Below are positions 1 to 8,043 of a stretch of 62,743 nucleotides of DNA, one piece after another. The stretch spans positions 1-62,743 of the forward strand of contig NZ_JBFNXJ010000022.1 in assembly GCF_040812015.1 (NCBI RefSeq). Reading direction: 5' to 3'. The notes below the pieces were generated by a model, which did not search any database, was not told the origin of the DNA, and saw only the letters and a list, made by a program, of their open reading frames with translations. The translations under genes and the position numbers were made by a program. The DNA comes from Chitinivorax sp. PXF-14. Lineage in GTDB: Bacteria; Pseudomonadota; Gammaproteobacteria; Burkholderiales; SCOH01. Positions within the stretch are counted from its first letter, which is position 1, and the number at the start of each line of letters is the position of its first letter.

Positions 1-42
1 GCGCTCGCGGACCTCGGAGGAAAACTTGTTCGATTTAGTCAT
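1..42 (-). CDS. IS3-family transposase OrfA, N-terminal 14 codons only
   Basis: An ATG at 42 reads MTKSNKFSSEVRER off the left edge. This opening is typical of IS3-family OrfA proteins, the helix-turn-helix DNA-binding half of the transposase. A good ribosome site (GAGAGGA) lies about 9 bases upstream of the ATG, between the gene and the IS end. Whether the rest of the transposase is intact cannot be seen. Confidence 0.65.
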   Translation of the reverse strand, partial: MTKSNKFSSEVRER

Positions 43-92
43 GGCTCAATCCTCTCAGAGTATTGCGCCTCCACCAAATGCAGGGCGATTCA
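1..92 (-). mobile_element. End of an IS3-family insertion sequence (partial, cut by window edge)
   Basis: Positions 67-92 read on the minus strand begin TGAATCGCCC and continue into a TTTGGTGGAGGC-like stretch, resembling the terminal inverted repeat of IS3-family elements, which end in 5'-TG...CA-3'. Just inside lies the start of an orfA-like transposase gene (1-42). The element therefore ends at 92, and the bases from 93 would be host DNA. Only this end is in the window, so the second inverted repeat and the target duplication cannot be checked. Confidence 0.7.
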
Positions 93-183
93 CTGGGCCC
101 TCGCATAATTCACACAGACGGATAATCGTTTGTCGCTAATTTATATAGTATAAAGCTACCTAAATAGCATACAGACTAAAACG

Positions 184-1032
184 ATGAGCTCTCTCCCAAA
201 AAACACCCCCGAAGCCTCCCCACTCGGCAAGGCCGTCGCCTATTGCAGCCACTACGCGCCTGGGCTGCTGCACCCGATCCCGCGCCAGGGCAAGCGTGAC
301 GAGATCGGCATCGCGGAAGGCGTACTGCCCTTCGTCGGCGAGGATCTGTGGAACGCCTACGAGCTGTCGTGGCTCAATGCGCGCGGCAAGCCGGTGGTGG
401 CGATCGGCAGCCTTCGCGTGCCGGTGGATTCGCCGAACCTGATCGAGTCGAAATCGCTCAAGCTCTACCTGAACTCGTTCAACCAGACGCGCTTTGCCGA
501 CATCGAGGCGGTGCGCGCCACCATCGCACAGGATCTGGGCGCGGCGGCCGGTGCGCCGGTCACGGTGGCGATCGAATCGCTCGATCGGCGGCCGGCGCGC
601 GAGGTCGGCTACCCGGCCGGCGAGCTGCTCGATACGCTCGATATCGACATCGACTGCTACCAGCCCACGCCGGGGCTGCTGCGTGCCGACATGCAGGCGG
701 CGCCGGTCAGCGAGACGCTGGTATCGCACCTGCTCAAGTCCAACTGCCTGGTCACCGGCCAGCCGGACTGGGGCACCGTGGTGATCCGCTACGAAGGGGC
801 CCCGATCGCGCGTGAGGGGCTGCTACGCTATATCGTGTCGTTCCGCGAGCACAATGAGTTCCACGAGCAGTGCGTGGAACGCATCTACACCGACATCCAG
901 CGCCAGTGTGCGCCGGTGCGGCTCGCGGTGTGGGCGCGCTACACGCGCCGTGGCGGGCTCGACATCAACCCGTTCCGCACGAGCGAGGCGGGCTTCGCCG
1001 CCCCCGGCAATCTCGGCGAAGTGCGGCAGTAG
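184..1032 (+). CDS. queF: NADPH-dependent 7-cyano-7-deazaguanine reductase (QueF, long form)
   Basis: QueF reduces preQ0 to preQ1 in the cytoplasm, a step in making queuosine for tRNA anticodons. The protein has 282 residues, the length of the E. coli enzyme, and shows the two-half T-fold of the long form. The IESKS segment (about 88-92) supplies the conserved glutamate that binds the base. [12 protein letters not shown] (186-197) carries the catalytic Cys188 and the nearby conserved Asp195. The [13 protein letters not shown] stretch is also typical. The gene stands alone. Its upstream region is short because an IS3-type element ends 91 bases before the start codon, so the promoter may be affected by that insertion. 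Confidence 0.95.
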   Translation: MSSLPKNTPEASPLGKAVAYCSHYAPGLLHPIPRQGKRDEIGIAEGVLPFVGEDLWNAYELSWLNARGKPVVAIGSLRVPVDSPNLIESKSLKLYLNSFNQTRFADIEAVRATIAQDLGAAAGAPVTVAIESLDRRPAREVGYPAGELLDTLDIDIDCYQPTPGLLRADMQAAPVSETLVSHLLKSNCLVTGQPDWGTVVIRYEGAPIAREGLLRYIVSFREHNEFHEQCVERIYTDIQRQCAPVRLAVWARYTRRGGLDINPFRTSEAGFAAPGNLGEVRQ

Positions 1033-1341
1033 GCGGACGCCGGCTCATCCGGGCCACGCCATTCCCGTTCGCACGGCACGGCCCCTCGCCGCTCGCGGCA
1101 AGGCGCCGTCTACGCCGGCAGTGGCGGGAGCGCTCGCCGTTTCTCGCGGCGACGGGCAACTGGTCGGCCTGAGGCCCAATCCCGGCGCGGCTCGCAGGCC
1201 AGCTGGAAGGCGCGCCGGGACTGGCCCCGCAGCCTACGGCCTGCGCCAGCCGGGCTTTGCCGGTACGCGGCGATTGCTTTACGCTAGGCGGCAGCCGGCG
1301 CACCCCTGCCGCCATCCCGCTACATCGCTCAGGAGAGCCCC
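1033..1341 (+). other. Intergenic stretch between queF and the peptide-binding protein gene
   Basis: About 309 bases of GC-rich sequence. I see no coding frame with sensible composition, no terminator with a T-tract and no clear promoter. A ribosome site (AGGAG) sits near 1331-1335, just before the next gene. Open frames across here have skewed Arg/Ala/Pro composition typical of GC-rich noise. Confidence 0.5.
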
Positions 1342-2913
1342 ATGCGCCTGCTTCTCGCCGCCCTGCTGTTGCCCGCGCTGGCCACGGCCCGCCCGCTGAC
1401 CGTGTGCACCGACGCGAGCCCCGAGGGCTTCGACGTGGTGCAGTACAACTCGCTGGTCACCACCTCGGCCGCGGCCGACCCGCTGATGAGCCGGCTGGTC
1501 GAGTTCGATGCCGCCGCCGGGCGCGTGGTGCCGGGCCTGGCCGAGCGCTGGACGGTCAGCGACGACGGCCTGGCCGTCACCTTCACGCTGCGCCGCAATG
1601 TGGCCTTCCACCGCACCGACTATTTCAAGCCGACGCGCCCGCTCAACGCCGACGATGTGCTGTGGAGCTTCGAGCGCATGCTGAACCCCGACCACCCGTG
1701 GCGCAAGCTGGCGCCGAACGGCTTTCCGCACGCGCGCTCGATGCAGTTCGACAAGCTGATCAAGGCGGTGAAAAAGGTCGATGACGCCACGGTGCGCTTC
1801 GAGCTCAACTACCCCGAGGCAACCTTCGTCCCCGCGCTGACCATGGGTTTCGCCTCGATCTATTCGGCCGAATACGCGAGCCAGCTGCTCGCCGCCGGCA
1901 CGCCCGAGCAGTTGAACCAGAAGCCGATCGGCACCGGCCCCTTCGTCTTCCGCAGTTACCAGAAGGATGCCGTGGTGCGCTACGACGCCAACCCGGCCTA
2001 TTTCGGCGCCAGGGCGCGCGCCGACAGGCTGATCTACGCGATCACGCCCGATGCCGCGGTGCGGCTGCAGAAGGTGAAGGCCAATGAGTGCCAGATCGCG
2101 CTCTCGCCGAAGCCGCAGGATGTCGAGGCGGCGCGCGCCGACAAGTCGCTCGCGGTGGTCGAGGCGCCGGCCTTCATGACGGCCTTCGTCGCGCTCAACA
2201 CCCAGCACCCGCCGCTGGACAAGCGCGCGGTGCGCCAGGCCATCAACCTCGCCTTCGACCGCAAGGCCTATCTGCAGGCCGTGTTCGGCAGCAGCGCGAT
2301 CGGCGCCGACCGGCCCTACCCACCCAATACCTGGAGCTACACCCGCTCGCCCGGGCAATATGGCCACGACCCGGCCAGGGCGAAGCAACTGCTGGCCGAC
2401 GCGGGCCTCGCCAACGGCTTCGACACGACCATCTGGGTGCGCCCCTCGGGCAGCGTGCTGAACCCGAACCCCAAGGCCGGCGCCGAGCTGCTGCAGGCCG
2501 ACCTGGCCCGCGTCGGCATCCGCGCGCAGATCAAGACCATCGAATGGGGCGAGCTGATCAAGCGAGGCAAGGCCGGTGAGCACGACCTGCTGTTCATGGG
2601 CTGGGCCGGCGACAACGGCGACCCGGACAATTTCCTGACGCCGCAATTCAGCTGCGCGGCGGTCGAGTCAGGCACCAATTTCGCGCGCTATTGCGACGCC
2701 CGGCTCGACAGGCTGATCAGCGACGGCAAGCGCAGTGCCGACGTGAAGCTGCGGACCAAGCGCTACGCGGCGGCGCAGCAGATCATCCACGACGAAGCGC
2801 TGTGGCTGCCGCTGGCCTACCCGGTGGCTGCCGCGATCACGCGTGCCAATGTCGCCGGCTACCGCGTGAACCCGTTCGGCCGGCAGGATTTCTCGGGCGT
2901 CAGCGTGAAATAG
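1342..2913 (+). CDS. ABC transporter periplasmic peptide-binding protein (SBP_bac_5 / DppA-like)
   Basis: This 523-residue protein belongs to the family 5 extracellular solute-binding proteins, which capture di- or oligopeptides in the periplasm for an ABC importer. It starts with a short cleavable signal peptide (MRLLLAALLLPALATA). Family features follow: a LVEFD...VPGLAERW stretch near residues 52-72, the NADDVLWSFERM segment typical of DppA/OppA (about 105-120), and a C-terminal W.GDNGDPDNFL motif that helps form the peptide site. AGGAG precedes the ATG by 6-7 bases. No permease or ATPase gene is adjacent, so its membrane partners must be elsewhere. The exact peptide ligand is not predictable. 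Confidence 0.9.
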   Translation: MRLLLAALLLPALATARPLTVCTDASPEGFDVVQYNSLVTTSAAADPLMSRLVEFDAAAGRVVPGLAERWTVSDDGLAVTFTLRRNVAFHRTDYFKPTRPLNADDVLWSFERMLNPDHPWRKLAPNGFPHARSMQFDKLIKAVKKVDDATVRFELNYPEATFVPALTMGFASIYSAEYASQLLAAGTPEQLNQKPIGTGPFVFRSYQKDAVVRYDANPAYFGARARADRLIYAITPDAAVRLQKVKANECQIALSPKPQDVEAARADKSLAVVEAPAFMTAFVALNTQHPPLDKRAVRQAINLAFDRKAYLQAVFGSSAIGADRPYPPNTWSYTRSPGQYGHDPARAKQLLADAGLANGFDTTIWVRPSGSVLNPNPKAGAELLQADLARVGIRAQIKTIEWGELIKRGKAGEHDLLFMGWAGDNGDPDNFLTPQFSCAAVESGTNFARYCDARLDRLISDGKRSADVKLRTKRYAAAQQIIHDEALWLPLAYPVAAAITRANVAGYRVNPFGRQDFSGVSVK

Positions 2914-3031
2914 CGCGAACGACCGCCTGTCACCGGCGCGGCATCAATCGAGATATATTCCGTGTGCATAATGCGTTTGTGATGCAGACCGTCTAGAATC
3001 CGGGGCTCTCATTCGCCACCGCGCCGACCCG

Positions 3032-3361
3032 ATGCCCTACGAAGCCGTGATGCTGCACAAACTGCTGATCTCGATCGCGCTGCTGCCGCTGAACCTGTAC
3101 CTGGCGTCGCAGCTGTTCGACCTGGTCGAGGCACGCCTGCTGCGCTTTGGCCATAGATACGAGCTGGCCGGCTTTGCGCTGCTCAATCTGCTGGTATTCG
3201 CGCTGATCTGGCAGGCACTGCCGGCAGGCGCTGAGGCCGACCCGCAGCAATCGCTGGTGGCGCTGGAGAAGGCTGCGCAGCCCGAGCGCCAGCAGGCAGG
3301 CAGCCGCTGGCGCGGCAGCGCCTCAATGACGGCCGGCATCCCGCAAATCGAGATCCGTTAG
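3032..3361 (+). CDS. Small membrane protein of unknown function
   Basis: A 109-residue protein with two hydrophobic segments (about residues 9-27 and 45-64) followed by a polar, basic tail rich in Arg, Gln and Ser. I do not recognise the family. An in-frame ATG at 3050 would start directly at the first membrane segment and is an equally good start; neither has a clear ribosome site. A possible -10 box (TAGAAT, 2994-2999) lies about 30 bases upstream. Composition looks coding, but the gene could be shorter than drawn. Confidence 0.5.
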   Translation: MPYEAVMLHKLLISIALLPLNLYLASQLFDLVEARLLRFGHRYELAGFALLNLLVFALIWQALPAGAEADPQQSLVALEKAAQPERQQAGSRWRGSASMTAGIPQIEIR

Positions 3362-3375
3362 GCGCCGCCGGGGGG

Positions 3376-3792
3376 TCAGAAGAACTGCAGCAGCGCCCCG
3401 TCGCGGTCGAAGGCGAGAAAGCGGCTCAGATTCCCCTGGCGGATCGACTCGATCATCATGTTGAACGGCTGGTCCGCCGCGGCGCTGTCGGGCGCCACAC
3501 CGCCCTTGCCCGACAGGCTGGCGGCAAACACCACGTCCCAGTGCTTGCCCATGTGCTGCGACTCGGCCACCAGCTCGGCAAAACCACCCAGCTCGCCGGG
3601 CAGCTTGTCGACGCACATCACCGGCGCCAGCGACCCGCCCTGGCCTGATGCGAAGCCGGCCTGCTGATCCGCATTGGCGTTTTCCGGCAGCTCGGCAGCG
3701 GCGAACACGAACAGCAGGCGCTGCGGCTCGGGCTGCTGGCGGGCGGCGTCGATAAAGTCGGTGTAGCTGGTGATGTCCACGAATGGCTCCAA
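3376..3792 (-). CDS. Small conserved protein, family usually labelled 'ribonucleotide reductase subunit alpha'
   Basis: This 138-residue protein matches my recollection of short proteobacterial proteins with SYTDFIDAARQQPEPQRLLFVFA near the start, PVMCVDK in the middle and FLAFDRDGALLQFF at the end. Databases often call these ribonucleotide reductase subunit alpha, but at this length they lack the reductase barrel and its catalytic cysteines, so that name is very probably an error propagated between genomes. No signal peptide or membrane segment is visible. The real function is unknown. The gene stands alone, convergent with the small membrane protein before it. Confidence 0.75.
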   Translation of the reverse strand: MEPFVDITSYTDFIDAARQQPEPQRLLFVFAAAELPENANADQQAGFASGQGGSLAPVMCVDKLPGELGGFAELVAESQHMGKHWDVVFAASLSGKGGVAPDSAAADQPFNMMIESIRQGNLSRFLAFDRDGALLQFF

Positions 3793-3891
3793 ATGAGTAA
3801 GAGGGCTGATAGGGCGTGACTGTAGCCGATTGGCGCCGCCACCGCCTTATTTCATATCCAGATTCGCCATTTTTTCAGCGGCACGACCTGC

Positions 3892-4794
3892 TCACGCCAC
3901 CCCCGCCTCGCGCCAGGCCGCGCCGATGGCCCGGGCGGCGGCAAGCACCTGCTCGCGCGCGACATCGGGGCGCTTGCCCGGACGGTAGGCCATCATGACT
4001 TCCCAATGGGACGGCGGCAGGTCGACGATATCGAGCCGCTTGAGGCGGCCGGCCTGCAGCTCGCGCATCACCGCGACGGCCGGCATGAAGGTGAGGAAGC
4101 CATAGGCCAGCGCCAGCTCGCGCGCCGCGGCAGCGGGCTGGATGGCATGCAGTGGCTGCGCAACGGTGCGCCGGCTATGGATCATGCGGATCAGCTCGTC
4201 GCAATCGTCACCCCAGCCCTGCGGCGCCAGCCGGTAGTCGGCCACGTTGGCCAGCGTGAGCCGGCCGGCCTGGGCCAGCTCGTGCTCGGCAGCGACCACC
4301 GCGATGATCGGCGAGCGCCCCAGCTGCTCCATCTGGATGCCGGCCATAGGCGGGCATTTGAGCACGAAGCCGAGCTGCAGCCGCGCGGTCAGCAAACTCT
4401 CCATGAGCGCCGGCGAATGGTCGGTGTCGCAGCGGATCTCCAGCACGGCATCGGCCAGGGCGGCGATCAGCGGGCCGAAGATGGTCGAGGCCAGCGACGG
4501 CATGCAGCCCAGGCGCACCAGCGGCAGCGCCGGCGCCCCCTGCAGGCGGCGCTGGCCGTCGCGCAGAGCGGATAGCGCCTGCCGCACCGAGACGAGATAG
4601 TCTTCGCAGGCCGGTGTCGGGCTGGCGCCGCGCCGGTGGCGCTTGAACAGCACGACACCGAGCTCGGTCTCCATCAGTGCGACGCGGTTGCTGACCTGCG
4701 GCTGCGACCAGCCACGCAAGGCGGCTGCCTGGCTGAAGCTGCCGCGCTCGGCCACGTCGAGCAGCAGTTCGAGATCACTGAGTGCAAGAGACAT
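3892..4794 (-). CDS. LysR-family transcriptional regulator
   Basis: A 300-residue DNA-binding regulator. The N-terminal winged helix-turn-helix (about 2-60) includes LLLDVAERGSFSQAAALRG and SQPQVSNRVALMETELG, typical of LysR proteins, followed by a periplasmic-binding-protein-like effector domain. The ATG at 4794 is chosen because it places the helix-turn-helix at the usual position; an upstream in-frame start at 4899 would add 35 non-conserved residues and run into the divergent promoter. It is transcribed away from mdtH with about 90 bases between the starts, the classic arrangement for a LysR protein controlling its divergent neighbour, so mdtH is the likely target. The inducer is unknown. 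Confidence 0.9.
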   Translation of the reverse strand: MSLALSDLELLLDVAERGSFSQAAALRGWSQPQVSNRVALMETELGVVLFKRHRRGASPTPACEDYLVSVRQALSALRDGQRRLQGAPALPLVRLGCMPSLASTIFGPLIAALADAVLEIRCDTDHSPALMESLLTARLQLGFVLKCPPMAGIQMEQLGRSPIIAVVAAEHELAQAGRLTLANVADYRLAPQGWGDDCDELIRMIHSRRTVAQPLHAIQPAAAARELALAYGFLTFMPAVAVMRELQAGRLKRLDIVDLPPSHWEVMMAYRPGKRPDVAREQVLAAARAIGAAWREAGVA

Positions 4795-4883
4795 AAGCAA
4801 TCCGAATATGAAATATAGGCTGGAATCGGCTTCCATAATACCAAGCACGCCCCGAAAATGTGCATTCCAACAAGGAGATGCAT

Positions 4884-6095
4884 ATGAGCTCCGCGTCAAA
4901 AGCGCGCCGTCTCGGCAAATATTTCATCCTGCTCGACAACCTGCTGGTGATCTTCGGCTTCTTCGTCGTGTTCCCGCTGATCAGCATCCATTTCGTCGAT
5001 CAGCTCGGCTGGGCTGCCAGCCTGGTGGGCGCGGCACTGGCCTTGCGCCAGCTGTCGCAGCAGGGGCTCGGCCTGTTCGGCGGGGCACTGGCCGACCACC
5101 TCGGCGCGCGGCCGATGATCGTCACCGGCATGCTGCTGCGCGCGGCGGGCTTCTTCGCCATGGCGGCCGCGCACACGCCCTGGCTGCTGTTTGCGTCGTG
5201 CGTGCTGTCCGGGCTTGGCGGCTCGCTGTTCGACCCGCCGCGCGCGGCGCTGATCGCCAAGCTCACCCGCCCGCGCGAGCGCAGCCGCTTCTATTCGATC
5301 CTGATGATGCAGGACAGCGCGGGCGCCGTGCTGGCCGCGCTGCTCGGCAGCTGGCTGCTGCGCTTCGACTTCCGCTGGGTGGGCTGGGTCGGCGGCACGA
5401 TCTTCGTGGTCGCGGCGCTGATGAACCGCCTGCTGCTGCCGCCCTACCGCATTTCGACACGGCGCGCGCCGGTGTTCGAGGGCATCCGCCAGGTGCTCGC
5501 CGACAAGCCCTACCGCACGCTGATGCTGACGTTCAGCGGTTATCACGCGCTGGTGGTGCAGATCATGCTGATGCTGCCGATCGCCATCAAGCAGATGGCA
5601 AACGACCCACGCGCCGTGGGCTGGATGTACATGCTCGAATCCGCGCTATCGCTTGGCCTGCTTTATCCACTGGCGCGCTTTTGCGACCGGCGCTACACGC
5701 TGCAGGGGAGATTCATGGCCGGGCTCGCGCTGATGACGCTGAGCCTGGCGGCCATGGCGCTGGCCCACCATCTGGCGACGATGTTCCTGCTGCTGGCGAG
5801 CTTCTACCTCGGCAGCATTCTGGCCGAGCCCGCGCGCGAGAACCTGGTCGCCAACCTGGCCGATCCGGCCCGGCGCGGCAGCTACATGGGCTTTGGCCGC
5901 ATCGGGCTGGCGCTCGGCGGAGCGGTCGGCTATCTCGCCGGCGGCTCCTTGTATGACCTGGGCCAGGCGCTGCACCGGCCGGCGCTGCCGTGGCTCGCGC
6001 TGGGCTGCATCGGCGCCGGCACGCTGTACTCGCTGCGGCGCCAGTTCTCCGCGCCGCACGGCCTGCGGCACGCAGCCTATGCCGTGGCCGACTGA
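4884..6095 (+). CDS. mdtH: Multidrug efflux MFS transporter MdtH
   Basis: An inner-membrane major facilitator superfamily drug exporter driven by the proton gradient, with 12 expected membrane segments in about 403 residues. It resembles E. coli MdtH over its full length: [52 protein letters not shown] and the C-terminal RGSYMGF are shared. The ATG at 4884 is chosen because AAGGAG ends 6 bases upstream; the ATG at 4878 is too close to it. It is divergent from a LysR regulator that probably controls it. Its last 19 bases overlap the end of the convergent MFS gene downstream. Confidence 0.93.
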   Translation: MSSASKARRLGKYFILLDNLLVIFGFFVVFPLISIHFVDQLGWAASLVGAALALRQLSQQGLGLFGGALADHLGARPMIVTGMLLRAAGFFAMAAAHTPWLLFASCVLSGLGGSLFDPPRAALIAKLTRPRERSRFYSILMMQDSAGAVLAALLGSWLLRFDFRWVGWVGGTIFVVAALMNRLLLPPYRISTRRAPVFEGIRQVLADKPYRTLMLTFSGYHALVVQIMLMLPIAIKQMANDPRAVGWMYMLESALSLGLLYPLARFCDRRYTLQGRFMAGLALMTLSLAAMALAHHLATMFLLLASFYLGSILAEPARENLVANLADPARRGSYMGFGRIGLALGGAVGYLAGGSLYDLGQALHRPALPWLALGCIGAGTLYSLRRQFSAPHGLRHAAYAVAD

Positions 6096-7297
6096 CGCGA
6101 CACGCGCGCCGCGATCAGCAAGGCAGCGAACAGCAGCACGGCTGCCAGCAAAAAGGGCGCGCCGGGCTGGTGCCAGCGCTGCCACGGGCCAATGAAGGCG
6201 GCAAAGGTTTGGGTGAACAGCAACGGTGCCACCAGGCCGGCCAGCGCCATGATGCTGGCGTTAGCGCCCTGCAGCCGGCCCTGCTCATGCGGGCCGACAC
6301 GGTGCGTCATCAGCCCCTGCAGCGAGGGGCCGAAAAAGCCCGACACCGCGAACACCGGCACCGCCAGCCAGAACCAGCCGCCCGTGGGCGCAAGCCCATA
6401 CCACACCATGCCGACGACGGCGAAACCGAGGCTCGCCACCAGCATGCGGCGTTCGCCGAAGCGCGCCACGGTCGGCCGCACCAGGCCGGCCTGCACCGTG
6501 ACATTGCAGATGCCGACCAGGGCCAGCGTAAGCCCCGTGGTCTGCGCATTCCAGCCGAAGCGGTAACCGCTGTAGAGCACGAACACGCTCGGGAACACAT
6601 AGTGCGCGAGCTGGAACAACGCATTGACGCTGGCCAGCCCGGCGAGCTCGGGGTGCGAGCGCAGCAGCCGCAGCGAGCCGAGCGGATTGGCACGGCGCCA
6701 GTCAAACGCGGCCCGCTTGTCGCGCGGTAAGGACTCGGGCAGCACGAAATAGCCGTAAGCGGCATTGGCGAGCGCGAGCAGGCCCGCCACCCAGAATGGC
6801 AGGCGCGGCTCGACATGGCCGAGCAGCCCACCCAGCGCCGGCCCGAGCACGAAACCCACGCCCCACGCGGCACCGATCAGGCCGTAGCTGGCCGCGCGCC
6901 GCTCGGGCGGGGTGACATCGGCAATGTAGGCGCTCGCCGTCGAAAAGCTCGCGGCGGTGATGCCCGAAATCACACGGCCGACGAACAGCCAGGCCAGGTT
7001 CGGCGCCAGCGCCATCAGCAGGTAATCGAGCCCGAGCCCGAAACAGGACAGCAGGATCACCGGCCGCCGGCCAAAGCGGTCGGACAGTGCGCCGAGCACC
7101 GGCGAGAACACGAACTGCATCAACGCCCAGGCCGTGCCGAAGCCGCCGTAGATCTGCGCCGCGTGCGCCGTGTCGCCGGCCATGAACTGCTCGACCAAGC
7201 GCGGCAGCACCGGGATGATGATGCCGAGCGCCACCACGTCGAACAGCACGGTGATGAAGATGAAGACGACGGCGGCTTTGGGTGGGGAACCGGGCAT
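6077..7297 (-). CDS. TetA-type MFS drug efflux transporter
   Basis: A 406-residue major facilitator superfamily protein of the TCR/Tet type, which exports drugs in exchange for protons across the inner membrane. The segment [11 protein letters not shown] in helix 1 and [11 protein letters not shown] between helices 2 and 3 (the MFS motif A) are characteristic. [26 protein letters not shown] and [12 protein letters not shown] (motif C region) match tetracycline-resistance-like carriers. No TetR-type repressor is adjacent, so it is more likely a generic housekeeping efflux protein than a mobile tetracycline determinant. It ends inside the end of mdtH (19-base convergent overlap). The substrate is unknown. 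Confidence 0.88.
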   Translation of the reverse strand: MPGSPPKAAVVFIFITVLFDVVALGIIIPVLPRLVEQFMAGDTAHAAQIYGGFGTAWALMQFVFSPVLGALSDRFGRRPVILLSCFGLGLDYLLMALAPNLAWLFVGRVISGITAASFSTASAYIADVTPPERRAASYGLIGAAWGVGFVLGPALGGLLGHVEPRLPFWVAGLLALANAAYGYFVLPESLPRDKRAAFDWRRANPLGSLRLLRSHPELAGLASVNALFQLAHYVFPSVFVLYSGYRFGWNAQTTGLTLALVGICNVTVQAGLVRPTVARFGERRMLVASLGFAVVGMVWYGLAPTGGWFWLAVPVFAVSGFFGPSLQGLMTHRVGPHEQGRLQGANASIMALAGLVAPLLFTQTFAAFIGPWQRWHQPGAPFLLAAVLLFAALLIAARVSRQSATA

Positions 7298-7513
7298 GGT
7301 GGGTGTCGGCTACGGCGGGAACCGGCATCGTGCGATGGCCGGCAGCGGCGGTCAAGCCTGCAGGGGAGACCCATCCGCCCTGGCTTGGCGGCTGTCCGCG
7401 CAAGCGATGCGGGATACCGCCTGCACAACAGGTGGTCGATGCGTCCCACGCCGGTCACGTTCTGGCGGCGCGCGCCCGCTCGCAGCGGATGCGCAGCCAA
7501 CCGCCGCGCCGAG

Positions 7514-7879
7514 TCAGACGTCGGGCCCCGCCGGCAGCAGATGCCCGCGCACCGATGAACTCAGGTCGAGCCGGGCCGGTTGCAGATGCAGGCGCAGCGC
7601 CTCGACCGCCCGCTCGGGCTCGGCCTCGCCGCACATGAACACGTCGATGGCGGCAAAGCCATGCTCGGGCCAGGTATGGATCGTCATGTGCGACTCGCAC
7701 AGCAGCAGTACACCCGTCACGCCGAGCCCCTCGCCGAAATGGTGGAAATGCCCCGCCAGCGGCGTCGCACCGGCCTCTGCAGCCGCTTCGCGCAGCCGGG
7801 ATTCGATCCATGCCGGGTCGCTCAGACGATGCGGCGCAACGCCATGCAGATCGGCCAGCAGATGGCGTCCCAGCCCCAT
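7514..7879 (-). CDS. speH: S-adenosylmethionine decarboxylase proenzyme, short bacterial type
   Basis: The enzyme decarboxylates S-adenosylmethionine to give the aminopropyl donor for spermidine synthesis. It is made as a 121-residue proenzyme that cuts itself to create a pyruvoyl cofactor. All expected residues are at the positions of the Bacillus/Thermotoga class: cleavage between Glu62 and Ser63 (CESHMTIHTWPE), processing His68 and catalytic Cys83 (FMCGEAEPE). The start codon shares one base with the stop of the 54-aa gene before it (TAATG), so translation is probably coupled. It is the last gene of an operon with DUF4178, SPFH and DUF350 proteins. A membrane aminopropyltransferase that could use its product lies at 16.2 kb. 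Confidence 0.95.
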   Translation of the reverse strand: MGLGRHLLADLHGVAPHRLSDPAWIESRLREAAAEAGATPLAGHFHHFGEGLGVTGVLLLCESHMTIHTWPEHGFAAIDVFMCGEAEPERAVEALRLHLQPARLDLSSSVRGHLLPAGPDV

Positions 7880-8043
7880 TATTTGTGCCCCCCGCCGTAA
7901 GACCAGCCGCTGCCACCCGAGGAGTAGCCGCTGCCGCCCCAGCTGCGCGATGAGCCGCCGGACCCCGAGCTCATCGACAGGTTGATCATGGTGCTGGCTG
8001 CCAGCACCACCAGCGCGTACACGATATAGGTGAAGCGGTTCAT
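7879..8043 (-). CDS. 54-aa membrane-anchored Gly/Ser-rich protein
   Basis: This small gene is too short for routine ORF calling but is convincing. Its ATG (8043-8041) shares a base with the stop of the DUF4178 gene (TGATG), and its TAA shares a base with the start of speH (TAATG). The product has one N-terminal hydrophobic helix (about residues 5-22) followed by a low-complexity tail of Gly, Ser, Trp and Tyr ending GGGHK. The tight stop-start overlaps on both sides imply it is translated with the operon. It may be a membrane anchor or a self-associating tail protein; the function is not known. Confidence 0.8.
   Translation of the reverse strand: MNRFTYIVYALVVLAASTMINLSMSSGSGGSSRSWGGSGYSSGGSGWSYGGGHK

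Noticed and set aside
93..183. preQ1 riboswitch upstream of queF
   Set aside because: A small hairpin (GCTA...TAGC) and an ACTAAAA stretch are present, but the conserved preQ1-I loop and tail do not fit and the leader is very short.
1279..2646. 455-codon open frame opposite the peptide-binding protein
   Set aside because: Antisense shadow of a gene with signal peptide and family motifs.
6077..7297. Mobile tetracycline-resistance gene
   Set aside because: The MFS protein is TetA-like, but there is no TetR partner, no IS or integron context, and the base composition matches the chromosome.
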